Of a stretch of 64,000 bases of DNA, positions 44,773 through 52,665 are shown in pieces. The DNA comes from an uncultured Oligoflexia bacterium. GTDB taxonomy: Bacteria; Bdellovibrionota; Bacteriovoracia; Bacteriovoracales; Bacteriovoracaceae. Numbering within the stretch: position 1 is the stretch's first letter; each line of letters begins with the position of its first letter. Both the position numbers and the translations under genes were made by a program. Location of the stretch: positions 124,001 to 188,000 of the forward strand of contig CAJXPQ010000002.1 in NCBI GenBank assembly GCA_913058265.1, written 5' to 3'. The notes under the pieces were generated by a model. The model saw nothing but the letters and a program-made list of their open reading frames with translations. It ran no database searches and was not told the DNA's origin.

Positions 44773-46040
44773 AAGAGAAGGTGTTTGCTCTGGTAGACTG
44801 TAATAGTTTTTATTGTAGTTGCGAGAGACTCTTTAAACCATCGCTTAAGAACAAGCCTGTCATAGTTCTATCTAATAATGATGGCTGTGCGATAGCAAGA
44901 ACTCAGGAGGCCAAGGACTTAGGTATAAAAATGGGGGATCCATTTTTTAAGATAAGAGACTATTGTAAAAAAAGTGACATCCATGTTTTTTCCTCAAACT
45001 TTGCGTTGTATACGAATATTTCTGATCGAGTGATGAAAACACTAGCTCGCTTTGCTGTGACAATAGAAGTTTATAGTGTTGATGAAGCATGGCTTGATAT
45101 AACTGGGGTTACAGATGACTATACTGCGTATGGAAAAAAAATAGAACAAGCGATCTTAAGAGAAGTTGGAATACCTGTTGGAGTAGGAATTGCTCCTACA
45201 AAGACTATGGCAAAACTTGCAAATCATCTGGCCAAGAAATCTATAAAAGCAAACGGTGTTGTGAATTTGATGGAGAAGCAATTTGTAAGTGTTGCACTAA
45301 AAAGAGTCGCAGTGGGAGATGTGTGGGGAATAGGTAGTAGAAGTGCAGAAAAGCTAAGGGCGATTAATATTAGAACGGCATATGACTTTGTAAACTTTAA
45401 AAATGACAAGCTCATACAAAAAATCTTAACGAAGCCAGGTCTGCAACGTAAGCAGGAGTTGCAAGGGATTAGGTGTTTTGAGCTTGAGGTTGATATCCAG
45501 GACAAGAGAAGTATCGGCTGTAGTCGTAGTTTCTCTATTGGTGTCTATGCGAAGAATGAAATGAAAGAAGCGATTGCAAACTATATAACTCATGCTACGC
45601 AGAAGCTGCGTAAGCAAAAAGGATTATGTTCAAGAGTCAGCGTATATATGCGTACGAGTCCATTTAAGGATACAAATCAATACTCACGCATGGAAACAGC
45701 ATTGCTAGCGTCACCTAGCTCAAATACTTGTGAGCTTATTGAGGTGGCCTGGGCCATTGTAGAGATTATTTTTAAGCAAGGTTATGAGTATAAGAAGGCA
45801 GGGATTGAACTCCATGGGTTGATAGGAACTAGCGAATTTCAACTCTCATTTCCGTCATTTAGTAATCATATAAGCTCAGGGGAATTAATGAAGGTAATGG
45901 ATAATGTGAATGTTAAGAATGGTGATATGTGCCTGAAATCTCTTGCCTGTGGTACGAGTATGGGGGCATGGAAAATGCTGAGAGAACATAAGTCACCGTC
46001 ATATACGACCAACTTCAAGCACGTCCAAAATGTGAAGTAA
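44769..46040 (+). CDS. umuC: UmuC-like Y-family DNA polymerase (Pol V catalytic subunit)
   Basis: A 423-residue translesion polymerase. Catalytic motifs FALVDCNSFYCSCERLFKP (first metal Asp) and YSVDEAWLDI (second acidic pair) and the thumb/little-finger region with GVGIAPTKTMAKLANHLAKK are intact. The C-terminal ~60 residues show the UmuC-specific tail (SLACGTSMGAWKML near 395-408). The start codon is GTG overlapping umuD, so the pair is translated in step, as expected for the UmuD'2C complex. Length matches E. coli UmuC (422). Confidence 0.95.
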   Translation: MKEKVFALVDCNSFYCSCERLFKPSLKNKPVIVLSNNDGCAIARTQEAKDLGIKMGDPFFKIRDYCKKSDIHVFSSNFALYTNISDRVMKTLARFAVTIEVYSVDEAWLDITGVTDDYTAYGKKIEQAILREVGIPVGVGIAPTKTMAKLANHLAKKSIKANGVVNLMEKQFVSVALKRVAVGDVWGIGSRSAEKLRAINIRTAYDFVNFKNDKLIQKILTKPGLQRKQELQGIRCFELEVDIQDKRSIGCSRSFSIGVYAKNEMKEAIANYITHATQKLRKQKGLCSRVSVYMRTSPFKDTNQYSRMETALLASPSSNTCELIEVAWAIVEIIFKQGYEYKKAGIELHGLIGTSEFQLSFPSFSNHISSGELMKVMDNVNVKNGDMCLKSLACGTSMGAWKMLREHKSPSYTTNFKHVQNVK

Positions 46041-46068
46041 AAAAGGGTGTGAAAATCGTTTAGGGTTC

Positions 46069-46080
46069 TAACAATTGTTA
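46069..46080. promoter_or_regulatory. 12-bp palindrome before the 46116 gene
   Basis: TAACAATTGTTA is a perfect palindrome 35 bases before the ATG at 46116. Size and position suit a dimeric repressor site; no regulator is assigned. Confidence 0.25.
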
Positions 46081-46115
46081 AATACTTACGAGGTTAAAAG
46101 TCATAGAACTCCGTA

Positions 46116-47120
46116 ATGAAAAATATAAGTATAGCTCTATTAATTATTCTCTTGTTTTCCTGTGGAAGTGATTCTGCGGAAAAATCAACAAGAAAGAAGA
46201 AAGTCGTAAAGACTGAAGAATCAGTTTCTGAGTCATTAGAGTGTGAGCCTTTAAATATTAAAAAAATTCTTGATGATGGAAAAACAATAATTGTAAAAAA
46301 TACTGAAGATAAGAGATATGAATTTTGGGATGTTTCTAGTAAGAGAATTGTAAAAACAGCAAGCTATCACTCAAGACGCATGTACTATTCCAGATCAGGT
46401 AAGTATTCAATTCGAAGAGTATCTTCGAAGCGATACATATTAGAACGTAAAAATGGCGATAGAAGGCTTTATCGTGAAACATTATATGTGAATGAGCAGT
46501 ATAAACCTAAGTTTTTATTTAGTCTTAACGAAAGGTACCTGGTTATTACAACGAAAATCTCTAGGAACATTAAGCAAATTAAAGTTCTTGATATTCAAAG
46601 AAATGATTATGTCATACGTAAAACCATCAAAGATTTAAAGAGGGTTTTCATCTCTGAGAACTCCTCATTAGTACTCTTAAGATCTGACAAGGAAGAAAAT
46701 CAGATTGATATTCATAATTTGAGAAGCCGTGAAACTCAAACTCATATTCTAGCAAGTGGTAAAATACGAAAGGCTTTTTTAGGGGCTAATTCAATTCTTA
46801 TTCAGATAAAAGATCAACATTTTAATTTTGATCTAAGCTCTGGTCATTTAAATTACTCTAAATCTTTGGGGATTGTGGTCTCAGGAGATCGCTTATCTGG
46901 GACGGTTCTCACGGTCACTGAGGGGAAGGATGTGCACGTTCTCGATGTTGACTCCGGTGAGAGAATTTTCACTTCAGATCAACTTATTAGTGAGGTTTTG
47001 CTAAGCAGCTGTCGATTGAATTATCAAAGTAAAAAAATGAATTGTTTTGAAACAAAAGAGAAAAAGAAATTAAAAACAGTAAGTCTTGAAAACTATTCCT
47101 TAACGGACTTTTGTTTATAG
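46116..47120 (+). CDS. Lipoprotein of unknown function, beta-propeller-like
   Basis: A 334-residue lipoprotein: lipobox LFSC (Cys about residue 16) after a hydrophobic leader, a Lys-rich linker, then ~290 residues of short beta-strand repeats (patterns such as YEFWDVSSKRIV, VLDIQRNDYV, VHVLDVDSGERIF) reminiscent of a WD40/YVTN-type propeller. No enzyme motif is seen. Its last 28 bases overlap the end of the convergent DTW gene. No good ribosome-binding site is visible. Confidence 0.72.
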   Translation: MKNISIALLIILLFSCGSDSAEKSTRKKKVVKTEESVSESLECEPLNIKKILDDGKTIIVKNTEDKRYEFWDVSSKRIVKTASYHSRRMYYSRSGKYSIRRVSSKRYILERKNGDRRLYRETLYVNEQYKPKFLFSLNERYLVITTKISRNIKQIKVLDIQRNDYVIRKTIKDLKRVFISENSSLVLLRSDKEENQIDIHNLRSRETQTHILASGKIRKAFLGANSILIQIKDQHFNFDLSSGHLNYSKSLGIVVSGDRLSGTVLTVTEGKDVHVLDVDSGERIFTSDQLISEVLLSSCRLNYQSKKMNCFETKEKKKLKTVSLENYSLTDFCL

Positions 47121-47671
47121 AGGAACTTGGTTTGACTTTCATTCATATACTCAAAAGCGTCTAGTGCTTTTGAGTAATCACCTTCTTCAAGAATATTTAA
47201 TGCATAAACAATTGATTCAATGGTTGAATAGTGACCTTCTTTCGGAGCTTTTCGAACAATGTATTTTGATGAAAGGTTCAAAGGCAGAGAAACTTTAGGT
47301 AGGTCGTGCAGGAAGGTATTAAGAAAATACATCTTTTTTGCTTTTTTCCAGTTCGCATCAATGACAATTAAGTGTGAGTAATCATCACCTTTCTCAGCAA
47401 TAACTGAAAATTCAGGCCTATGAAACAGTAATGCGACTTTATTGTTTTCAATAAGCTTGTGTAACGATGAGTCTTCATTGAAGTCTTCACCTTTAAAGGT
47501 CGTAATATTTGTAAATGAGAGTTCACAGATTCGGCCAGTATTAAAGGGATGATCTATTTCTAATGGGTGCTGAAGTAAGATAATATTAATTTTATTTTGA
47601 AAAGATTGAACTTTGTGGCAATAGCAAAGGTTAAGAGGGCGCATGCATTCTTGACATGTATTTCTTGGCAT
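47093..47671 (-). CDS. DTW-domain protein, tRNA aminocarboxypropyltransferase-like, copy 2
   Basis: A 192-residue second DTW-family protein. The N-terminal cysteine cluster CQECMRPLNLCYCH matches copy 1. The signature reads VIDANWKKAKKM, so the canonical Asp-Thr-Trp is Asp-Ala-Asn-Trp, a substitution at the threonine. A change there could alter activity or specificity; some family members tolerate it. It starts eight bases after udk, in the same operon, which pairs a nucleoside salvage enzyme with a likely tRNA modifier. Its 3' end overlaps the lipoprotein on the other strand by 28 bases. Confidence 0.82.
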   Translation of the reverse strand: MPRNTCQECMRPLNLCYCHKVQSFQNKINIILLQHPLEIDHPFNTGRICELSFTNITTFKGEDFNEDSSLHKLIENNKVALLFHRPEFSVIAEKGDDYSHLIVIDANWKKAKKMYFLNTFLHDLPKVSLPLNLSSKYIVRKAPKEGHYSTIESIVYALNILEEGDYSKALDAFEYMNESQTKFLYKQKSVKE

Positions 47672-47679
47672 AGTTCTAT

Positions 47680-48294
47680 CTATTCACACTTGCTACAAAT
47701 TGCTTGAAGAATTTTCCTAAAGATATCCATGTCTGTACCTGAGGAGATAATATTTGCAAATGCTTTCGAAGGTTCAACAAATTCATCATGCATAGGTTTT
47801 ACTTGGTTTTCAAATTGCGCTTTAACACCATCTGGTGTTCTTCCTCTTTCTTCAACATCTCTCGCTAATCTTCTTTGGAAGCGAATTTCTTCGGGTGTCT
47901 GAACAAATATACTTTCATCGAAGAGTGCTCTCACATGAGGTTGACTCAGAATGAGAATTCCATCGACGATTACGATTTTTTTATGCTCTTGGTGAAGAGT
48001 TTGATTGCTTCGCTTGTGAGTTGAAAAGTCATAGATTGGTATTTCTATTGGAGAACCAGATTTTAATTCATTTAAATGTTCAGCAAGTAAGTCGAAGTCA
48101 AGTGCATCAGGGTGGTCGAAGTTTACAGATCCACCGTCATGATCAAATTTAGCACTTTGATCGATATAGTAGTTATCTTGATAAAGAACAAATGATTGCT
48201 CAGCTCCAAGGTTTTTGGCCAAGGCTTCTGCAAAGAATGTTTTGCCAGAGCCACTTCCACCAGCAACACCAATAATGATCGATTTATTAGTCAT
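47680..48294 (-). CDS. udk: Uridine kinase
   Basis: A 204-residue P-loop kinase phosphorylating uridine and cytidine in pyrimidine salvage. Walker A GGSGSGKT (residues 12-19), the substrate region YQDNYYIDQS with FDHPDALDFDLL and PIYDFSTHKR, and the later RRLARDVEERGRTPDG are all standard for Udk. It is followed within eight bases by the DTW gene. Nothing unusual in the catalytic residues. The message probably also carries the DTW gene. Confidence 0.95.
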   Translation of the reverse strand: MTNKSIIIGVAGGSGSGKTFFAEALAKNLGAEQSFVLYQDNYYIDQSAKFDHDGGSVNFDHPDALDFDLLAEHLNELKSGSPIEIPIYDFSTHKRSNQTLHQEHKKIVIVDGILILSQPHVRALFDESIFVQTPEEIRFQRRLARDVEERGRTPDGVKAQFENQVKPMHDEFVEPSKAFANIISSGTDMDIFRKILQAICSKCE

Positions 48295-48361
48295 AACTGG
48301 TTTAATATGGCCCTAAACGGTATTTAAATCAAGTTTCTCTATATATTTTACTTTGTGGGAA

Positions 48362-49033
48362 CTACATACCATCTACAAGTTGTTGGATAATTGTACCAAC
48401 AGCATAGGGAACAGAGTAGGCCCTACGTGCTGTTTTTTTGAAGTCATGACCAAATCCAATCTTATGAGTCCACTCGTGGCTCACATTTGCAGCGACTTTT
48501 CCAAGAGTGAATGAAGAGAAAAACTTGTTGTTGACCCAGATTCGACTAGTATTAGGGTAGGTATATCCTACTGTAGAGTTATTTCTATAATATAGAGTTA
48601 AGTCGACATCAATTTCTTCATCAATTGAGGGGAGAAGTGTTTCAGACCCTTCCATGATTTTGATATAAACCTCTTCATTTGAAAGACCACCGTTATCAAC
48701 AAATGTCTTTTCTCCAAGATATTCATGATTAAGAACACGTCTCTTAAATTCTTGTGAGTTAATAACGATCTCAATCCGTTCTATAGCTTGTCTCATTTTA
48801 CTTTCTTGTTCAGGATTAAAGTCCTGTAGAGTTGCATTAACCTGTAAATTAGCAGTAACTTCTCTTTCAGGTATCACACATTCCTTAGCTTCATCTGAAG
48901 TGGTATCGTCATTCAGGATGTTCTGCTCTTGAGGTAGGGTACATGTCGCACTAGTTTCAGGTACAGAGTCACAGGCCATAAGGGTAAAGAGTGACATTGA
49001 TAAAATGGCTTTTAAACAGAGTTCTCTTTGCAT
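48362..49033 (-). CDS. Metzincin-like zinc-protease lipoprotein
   Basis: A 223-residue lipoprotein: lipobox LMAC (Cys21), then an acidic linker. The motif HEWTHKIGFGHD (residues 186-197) matches the metzincin signature HExxHxxGxxH/D, in which two histidines and the third His/Asp bind zinc. The usual Met-turn is not obvious in the short tail, but VPYAVGTIIQQLVDGM follows. Surface-anchored metalloproteases are common in predatory bacteria and could act on prey or on the cell's own envelope; that is inference. AAGGAAG precedes the ATG. Confidence 0.78.
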   Translation of the reverse strand: MQRELCLKAILSMSLFTLMACDSVPETSATCTLPQEQNILNDDTTSDEAKECVIPEREVTANLQVNATLQDFNPEQESKMRQAIERIEIVINSQEFKRRVLNHEYLGEKTFVDNGGLSNEEVYIKIMEGSETLLPSIDEEIDVDLTLYYRNNSTVGYTYPNTSRIWVNNKFFSSFTLGKVAANVSHEWTHKIGFGHDFKKTARRAYSVPYAVGTIIQQLVDGM

Positions 49034-49380
49034 ATTAACTTCCTTGTTGGTTACAAGAGAGTTATCGGCTAAAGGAAAATGCTCTAAAGGGCTTTATGGT
49101 GGGGGGGAAGAAAATTCTAAGAATAAAAAAGTTTGAAGCTGGACTAAAGAAAAAGAGTTTTTGAAAGTGATGTGGGAGATTAGCCGAATTCTCAACTAAT
49201 CGAAGGTAGGATGGTAAGGTAGGAAATAGATTCCTTTTGTCCAGCTCATCTATAGGTGAAGCAAGCTATGTGCCAACTTTTAAGCAATCTAAGTCATTAA
49301 AATTACAGCGTAACTTCCTCGGACATTCTGCACTAGGTGCAAATTGCTCCCGGCCTTTAAGGACAGATAGCACTTGGTAA
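49034..49380. other. Intergenic region (347 bp), no convincing gene
   Basis: This separates two minus-strand genes. The plus strand has a stop-free stretch 49210-49380 with a GTG (49270) but no ATG and no ribosome-binding site; the opposite strand also lacks a credible start. I see a seven-G run near 49100 and no hairpin with a T-run. Probably untranslated spacer with the promoter of the 48362-49033 gene. Confidence 0.4.
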
Positions 49381-50064
49381 CTATTTCAGAGCATATATTG
49401 TGAGTAGGATAGATTCATTAGATTGGTCGGTGCTAAGCTGATTCTTTCGTATACCTAAGACTTTATTGTCATTTTGCTTTAGCTTATTGTATTGACCTAG
49501 TTCGGCAGATGATCCAAAAGGTACAGTGATATTAGTATGAAGCTTAAACCGAGGAGAAGATGAGCTTGTTGAGAGTTGGTAGCCAGTTTTATTAATGGAA
49601 CAAGTAATTTGAAATTGTGCCTGATCAATAGTTACTGAGAGTTCTTTTTTCTCAAAGGTTTTAATAATGATTTCTTCTTCAACTGCTCGCTTAAAATCAT
49701 TAGCTCTTAAGTTTATTTGAGTATTATTATTTCCAATAGAATTAACGTTACCTTTGATAAGAGTCTTTTTAACAATCTTGAGGTGACATGACCGATTAAA
49801 ACTATCATTGGTAGATGAGTATTTTATATTATTAAACTTTGCCTTGATAAATTTAAAAAATAAATTCTCTCTTTCTTGAGATGTGTTAACAAGGATACAT
49901 GAACTGTCCCTTTGTATTTTATCTTCAGGAATTTTCAAGAAATGGATGTTCTTTTTAATTTGAGCAAGTTCAATCGCGTTATCTGAGCAAAAGGATAGTA
50001 TCACTTGAGAGTGTGACAGAGAGATTGTCGAAATGAAGTAAATATAAAGTAATATAAATCTCAT
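49381..50064 (-). CDS. Secreted protein of unknown function
   Basis: A 227-residue protein with a signal peptide (residues 1-19, SLSHS before the likely cleavage). The mature part is Asn/Ser/Lys-rich with four cysteines and beta-like strands. I recognise no family and see no catalytic motif. It is a single gene on its strand, 90 bases beyond the terminator of the lexA-linked small genes. Confidence 0.7.
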   Translation of the reverse strand: MRFILLYIYFISTISLSHSQVILSFCSDNAIELAQIKKNIHFLKIPEDKIQRDSSCILVNTSQERENLFFKFIKAKFNNIKYSSTNDSFNRSCHLKIVKKTLIKGNVNSIGNNNTQINLRANDFKRAVEEEIIIKTFEKKELSVTIDQAQFQITCSINKTGYQLSTSSSSPRFKLHTNITVPFGSSAELGQYNKLKQNDNKVLGIRKNQLSTDQSNESILLTIYALK

Positions 50065-50135
50065 AGGAAAATTTTAAAGGATTATATTTAATATTGATAG
50101 TGTAGATGTTTTGACCGAAATCAATAAAGTGAAAA

Positions 50136-50157
50136 AAGGAGGCGATTAAGCCCCCTT
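50136..50157 (-). terminator. Terminator behind the lexA-linked small genes
   Basis: On the minus strand AAGGGGGC, six-base loop, GCCTCCTT (one G-T wobble) and then TTTT, at 50157 down to 50136. The stop codon of the 23-codon gene lies in the first arm, so the unit ends exactly here. Confidence 0.78.
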
Positions 50158-50227
50158 ACGAATTTTCTGGGAGAAATCTAGCTATAATATATAAAATAAG
50201 CGAGATAATAAAAAAATCAAAAAACAT
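50156..50227 (-). CDS. Candidate 23-residue hydrophobic membrane peptide
   Basis: ATG at 50227 to TAA at 50156: 23 residues beginning MFFDFFIISLILYIIA and ending RFLPENS, essentially one membrane helix with a short polar tail. It begins seven bases after the stop of the 57-codon gene; a weak TAGG overlaps that stop. It ends at a terminator. The size and character resemble SOS-induced small membrane peptides such as TisB or SidA, but sequence similarity is not claimed. Confidence 0.4.
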   Translation of the reverse strand: MFFDFFIISLILYIIARFLPENS

Positions 50228-50234
50228 TTTAAAC

Positions 50235-50408
50235 CTACTGTAATATTAATGAATTATATTCATTAATATTAGAGTCCGAGACTTTTAAAATCTCAATAAT
50301 CTCCAGCGCCAGTTCGGCAGCTGTGAAATTATCAAGATTGAACCTTTGTGTGAAACTTACATGCATCTTTGAAATAAGCTCTTCCTCTAAAAAGAAATAC
50401 GAATCCAT
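50235..50408 (-). CDS. Small protein (57 residues) behind lexA
   Basis: ATG at 50408, stop TAG at 50235. A very strong AAGGAGGA (50421-50414) lies five bases before the ATG, which argues this is a real gene despite its size. The protein is acidic and helical (MDSYFFLEEELISKMHVSFT, then NFTAAELALEIIEILKV). It follows lexA by 55 bases on the same strand, with no terminator between. I recognise no family. Being in the lexA transcript, it would be induced with the SOS response. Confidence 0.7.
   Translation of the reverse strand: MDSYFFLEEELISKMHVSFTQRFNLDNFTAAELALEIIEILKVSDSNINEYNSLILQ
50241..50271. repeat. 14-bp perfect inverted repeat inside the small-gene unit
   Basis: TAATATTAATGAAT (50241-50254), TAT, ATTCATTAATATTA (50258-50271). 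It lies over the last codons of the 57-codon gene, upstream of the hydrophobic peptide start. It could slow or regulate translation of the peptide. Confidence 0.55.
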
Positions 50409-50463
50409 ACCTGTCCTCCTTGACTGATTGATTTGTTAAAGTAATGTTAAAAATTTAAGGTTG

Positions 50464-51066
50464 CTAGTACGATCTATACAGGCCGACAAGTATACCTTTT
50501 ATCTGAAAATCCCCATCATTAATAATGATTGGTTTCATAGAGCTATTGGCAGGATGAAGCTCTATGCAATTTGAGCGTTTATAATATCTTTTGACCGTGG
50601 CTTCATTATTAACAGTGGCAATGACTGTTTCACCATTAGTGGCCGTATTCTTTTCTTTTACAATAATAAGATCCCCGTCAAATATTCCATCGTCAATCAT
50701 GGAGTGGCCACTTACGCTTAGAGCGAAGTGATTTCCAGTTGAAACCATCGAAGAAGGAATACTGATCATCTCTGTACCTTCAATTGCCTCAATTGGGTTT
50801 CCGGCAGCAACGTTTCCGTGGAGTGGGATATCGATTACTGATGAGTCTATTTGAGAAGTTGATACAGGAGTTAAACCTCTGACTGAGTTTGCATCACTTT
50901 GAAGATAACCTGCACTTTTTAAGTAACGAATATAATCTTGTACAGATCCAAGAGACTTGAAACCAAAGTTTTCTTGGATTTCAGTTTGTGTAGGGGAAAA
51001 GCCCTCACTTTGAAGATAGTCACATATATAGTCATAAACTTGTTTCTGTTTCTTAGTTAGACTCAT
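50464..51066 (-). CDS. lexA: LexA repressor
   Basis: A 200-residue SOS repressor. N-terminal winged-helix DNA-binding domain (residues 1-65: KKQKQVYDYICDYLQSEGFS with the recognition region SLGSVQDYIRYLKSAG), then the self-cleaved Ala88-Gly89 bond in NVAAGNP, catalytic Ser122 in VSGHSMIDDGI and Lys159 in NEATVKRYY. I start at 51066, where AAGGAAA precedes the ATG; the longer frame from 51225 would run back through the operators and into dinB. The recognition helix differs from E. coli LexA, in keeping with the unusual operator seen here. Divergent from dinB; autoregulation is likely. Confidence 0.95.
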   Translation of the reverse strand: MSLTKKQKQVYDYICDYLQSEGFSPTQTEIQENFGFKSLGSVQDYIRYLKSAGYLQSDANSVRGLTPVSTSQIDSSVIDIPLHGNVAAGNPIEAIEGTEMISIPSSMVSTGNHFALSVSGHSMIDDGIFDGDLIIVKEKNTATNGETVIATVNNEATVKRYYKRSNCIELHPANSSMKPIIINDGDFQIKGILVGLYRSY

Positions 51067-51088
51067 GGTAATTATTTCCTTTTTGCAT

Positions 51089-51104
51089 CCGTATGATTTC
51101 CGTA
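51089..51104 (-). promoter_or_regulatory. Putative LexA box 1 (lexA proximal)
   Basis: Read on the minus strand: TACGGAAATCATACGG, two TACGG at an 11-base period. It lies 22 bases ahead of the lexA ATG, just past the predicted transcription start (about 51109). Confidence 0.65.
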
Positions 51105-51115
51105 GTACTTTAAAT

Positions 51116-51144
51116 ACTATATCCGTAAAATTTCCGTAGATCAA
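51116..51144 (-). promoter_or_regulatory. lexA promoter
   Basis: On the minus strand, -35 TTGATC (51144-51139), a 17-base spacer and -10 TATAGT (51121-51116). The spacer is filled by LexA box 2. Confidence 0.6.
51123..51138 (-). promoter_or_regulatory. Putative LexA box 2 (dinB proximal)
   Basis: Read on the minus strand: TACGGAAATTTTACGG. It sits between the -35 and -10 of lexA and 17 bases ahead of the dinB ATG, so one bound repressor could silence both genes. Confidence 0.65.
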
Positions 51145-51155
51145 GGAGTTTTTTG

Positions 51156-52199
51156 ATGGAAAGAAAAATAATTCATGTTGATATGGACTACTTTTTTGCT
51201 CAAGTAGAGGAAAGAGATAACCCAAAGCTTAGAGGAAAACCGGTCGCCATTGGTGGGCTGATGAACGGTAGAGGAGTTCTTAGTACAAGCAACTACGTAG
51301 CAAGAAAGTATGGCGTAAAGGCGGCCATGCCAACTCTCATGGCGTTAAAACTATGTCCTCAGCTTATCTTAGTTCCTGGTAATTTTGAGAAGTATAGAAA
51401 GGCCTCCACTGAGATCTTTGAAATTTTTCAACAATTTACAAAGAAAATTGAACGACTCTCATTAGATGAAGCCTATTTAGATGTGACTGATAATACAAAG
51501 TATAAACATGCAAAAGATATTGCCATCGAAATTAGAAGAAGAATTTATGGTAAAACCGGACTCACCGCAAGTGCTGGTGTTTCATATAATAAACTATTGG
51601 CAAAAATTGGCAGTGATTTTTATAAGCCCAACGGGATGGCGATTATACCTCCACATAATATTAAAGAGAAGATTATAAATTTTCCGATTAAATGGATTTG
51701 GGGGGCAGGCAAGGTTACGCAGGAAAAAATGAACCTTAAGGGCATTTATACCTTTGGAGATTTACAGCAATTTTCAAAACTTGATTTGATCAATCATTTT
51801 GGCGACTTTGGAGCTTCTCTATATAACTATTGCCGTGGTCTGGATCATCGTGCTGTTTCAGAGGGGGGCGAGAGGAAGTCACTAACGGTAGAGAGAACTT
51901 TTTCAGAAGATATTAAGGATGATCAAATTGTCTTAGGTTACCTAGAAGGTGCATACGATGAAATGATAGAGCGTCTTAAGAAATATCAAGAGAGAAAGGT
52001 TAAAACAATCTTAGTAAAAATTAAATATCATGATTTTAGGTCCACAACAATTGAAGCCTCTCTAGATAAGGTATTTGAAAATTTTAAAAATCTTTACTTC
52101 AAAAGAAGAGGAAGTGGAAGAGATGCAATTAGACTTATTGGTTGTGGTGTTAAATTTTATGATACTCAAACAAAGGGGCAGTTAGAGTTCTACTTATAA
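51156..52199 (+). CDS. dinB: DNA polymerase IV
   Basis: A 347-residue Y-family translesion polymerase. The N-terminal HVDMDYFFAQVEERDNP carries the first metal Asp residues, and RLSLDEAYLDVT the second acidic pair. KPVAIGG and GVSYNKLLAKIGSDFYKPNG are typical Pol IV segments. It ends QLEFYL, a plausible sliding-clamp-binding motif. I start at the ATG at 51156, with AAGGAG seven bases upstream; a TTG at 51153 is in frame but not needed. It is divergent from lexA and shares its operators. Confidence 0.95.
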   Translation: MERKIIHVDMDYFFAQVEERDNPKLRGKPVAIGGLMNGRGVLSTSNYVARKYGVKAAMPTLMALKLCPQLILVPGNFEKYRKASTEIFEIFQQFTKKIERLSLDEAYLDVTDNTKYKHAKDIAIEIRRRIYGKTGLTASAGVSYNKLLAKIGSDFYKPNGMAIIPPHNIKEKIINFPIKWIWGAGKVTQEKMNLKGIYTFGDLQQFSKLDLINHFGDFGASLYNYCRGLDHRAVSEGGERKSLTVERTFSEDIKDDQIVLGYLEGAYDEMIERLKKYQERKVKTILVKIKYHDFRSTTIEASLDKVFENFKNLYFKRRGSGRDAIRLIGCGVKFYDTQTKGQLEFYL

Positions 52200-52525
52200 A
52201 AACCAGCTCTTTTTTTCATGAGGTCAATATGTTCGTCTAGATCTTTGTGTAGTGGAAGTTCAATATGTGAAGCTACAGAAGCTAGCTGTGTAAAGCTATT
52301 ACTTTCTAGGCAAGTTGCGAGTTTATTTTTTAAGGATTGAAGCTCAGCTGAAATGGAAGAACTGTTTTCTAACTTTTCAATTTCAAGGTGGATATAGTTG
52401 GCAATATCAAATATCTCTTCTTTGTCGGCCCTAATTATCCGTTTACGTTGAAAGAAATAATATATAAGTGCAAAACCACCTAAAATTCCTGCCTCTACTA
52501 AATATCCCCACCATTTACTGTCCAA
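52190..52525 (-). CDS. Small membrane-anchored protein of unknown function
   Basis: A 111-residue protein with one membrane segment (residues 8-24) followed by a ~85-residue helical, charged domain. The start is a TTG with AAGGTGAG before it; no ATG is available further upstream. Its 3' end overlaps dinB by ten bases on the opposite strand. No family recognised. Confidence 0.6.
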   Translation of the reverse strand: MDSKWWGYLVEAGILGGFALIYYFFQRKRIIRADKEEIFDIANYIHLEIEKLENSSSISAELQSLKNKLATCLESNSFTQLASVASHIELPLHKDLDEHIDLMKKRAGFYK

Positions 52526-52665
52526 ACGCTCACCTTATACGATTAAAATACAATTAAAAAAGTTTATATAAAATAATCCATTCTCTCATATGTAGTTAAG
52601 AATGAAAAGTTTCTTTAGTAGATTGAGCATTTCGCCGATGAGTATAGTGTTAGAAGGAGCAGTAG

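Noticed and set aside
46105-46118. CCGTA just before the 46116 gene as a possible SOS site
   Set aside because: Only a single half-site is present.
49210-49380. Stop-free stretch of 56 codons on the plus strand
   Set aside because: No ATG, no ribosome-binding site, and the opposite strand is nearly as open; not enough to call a gene.
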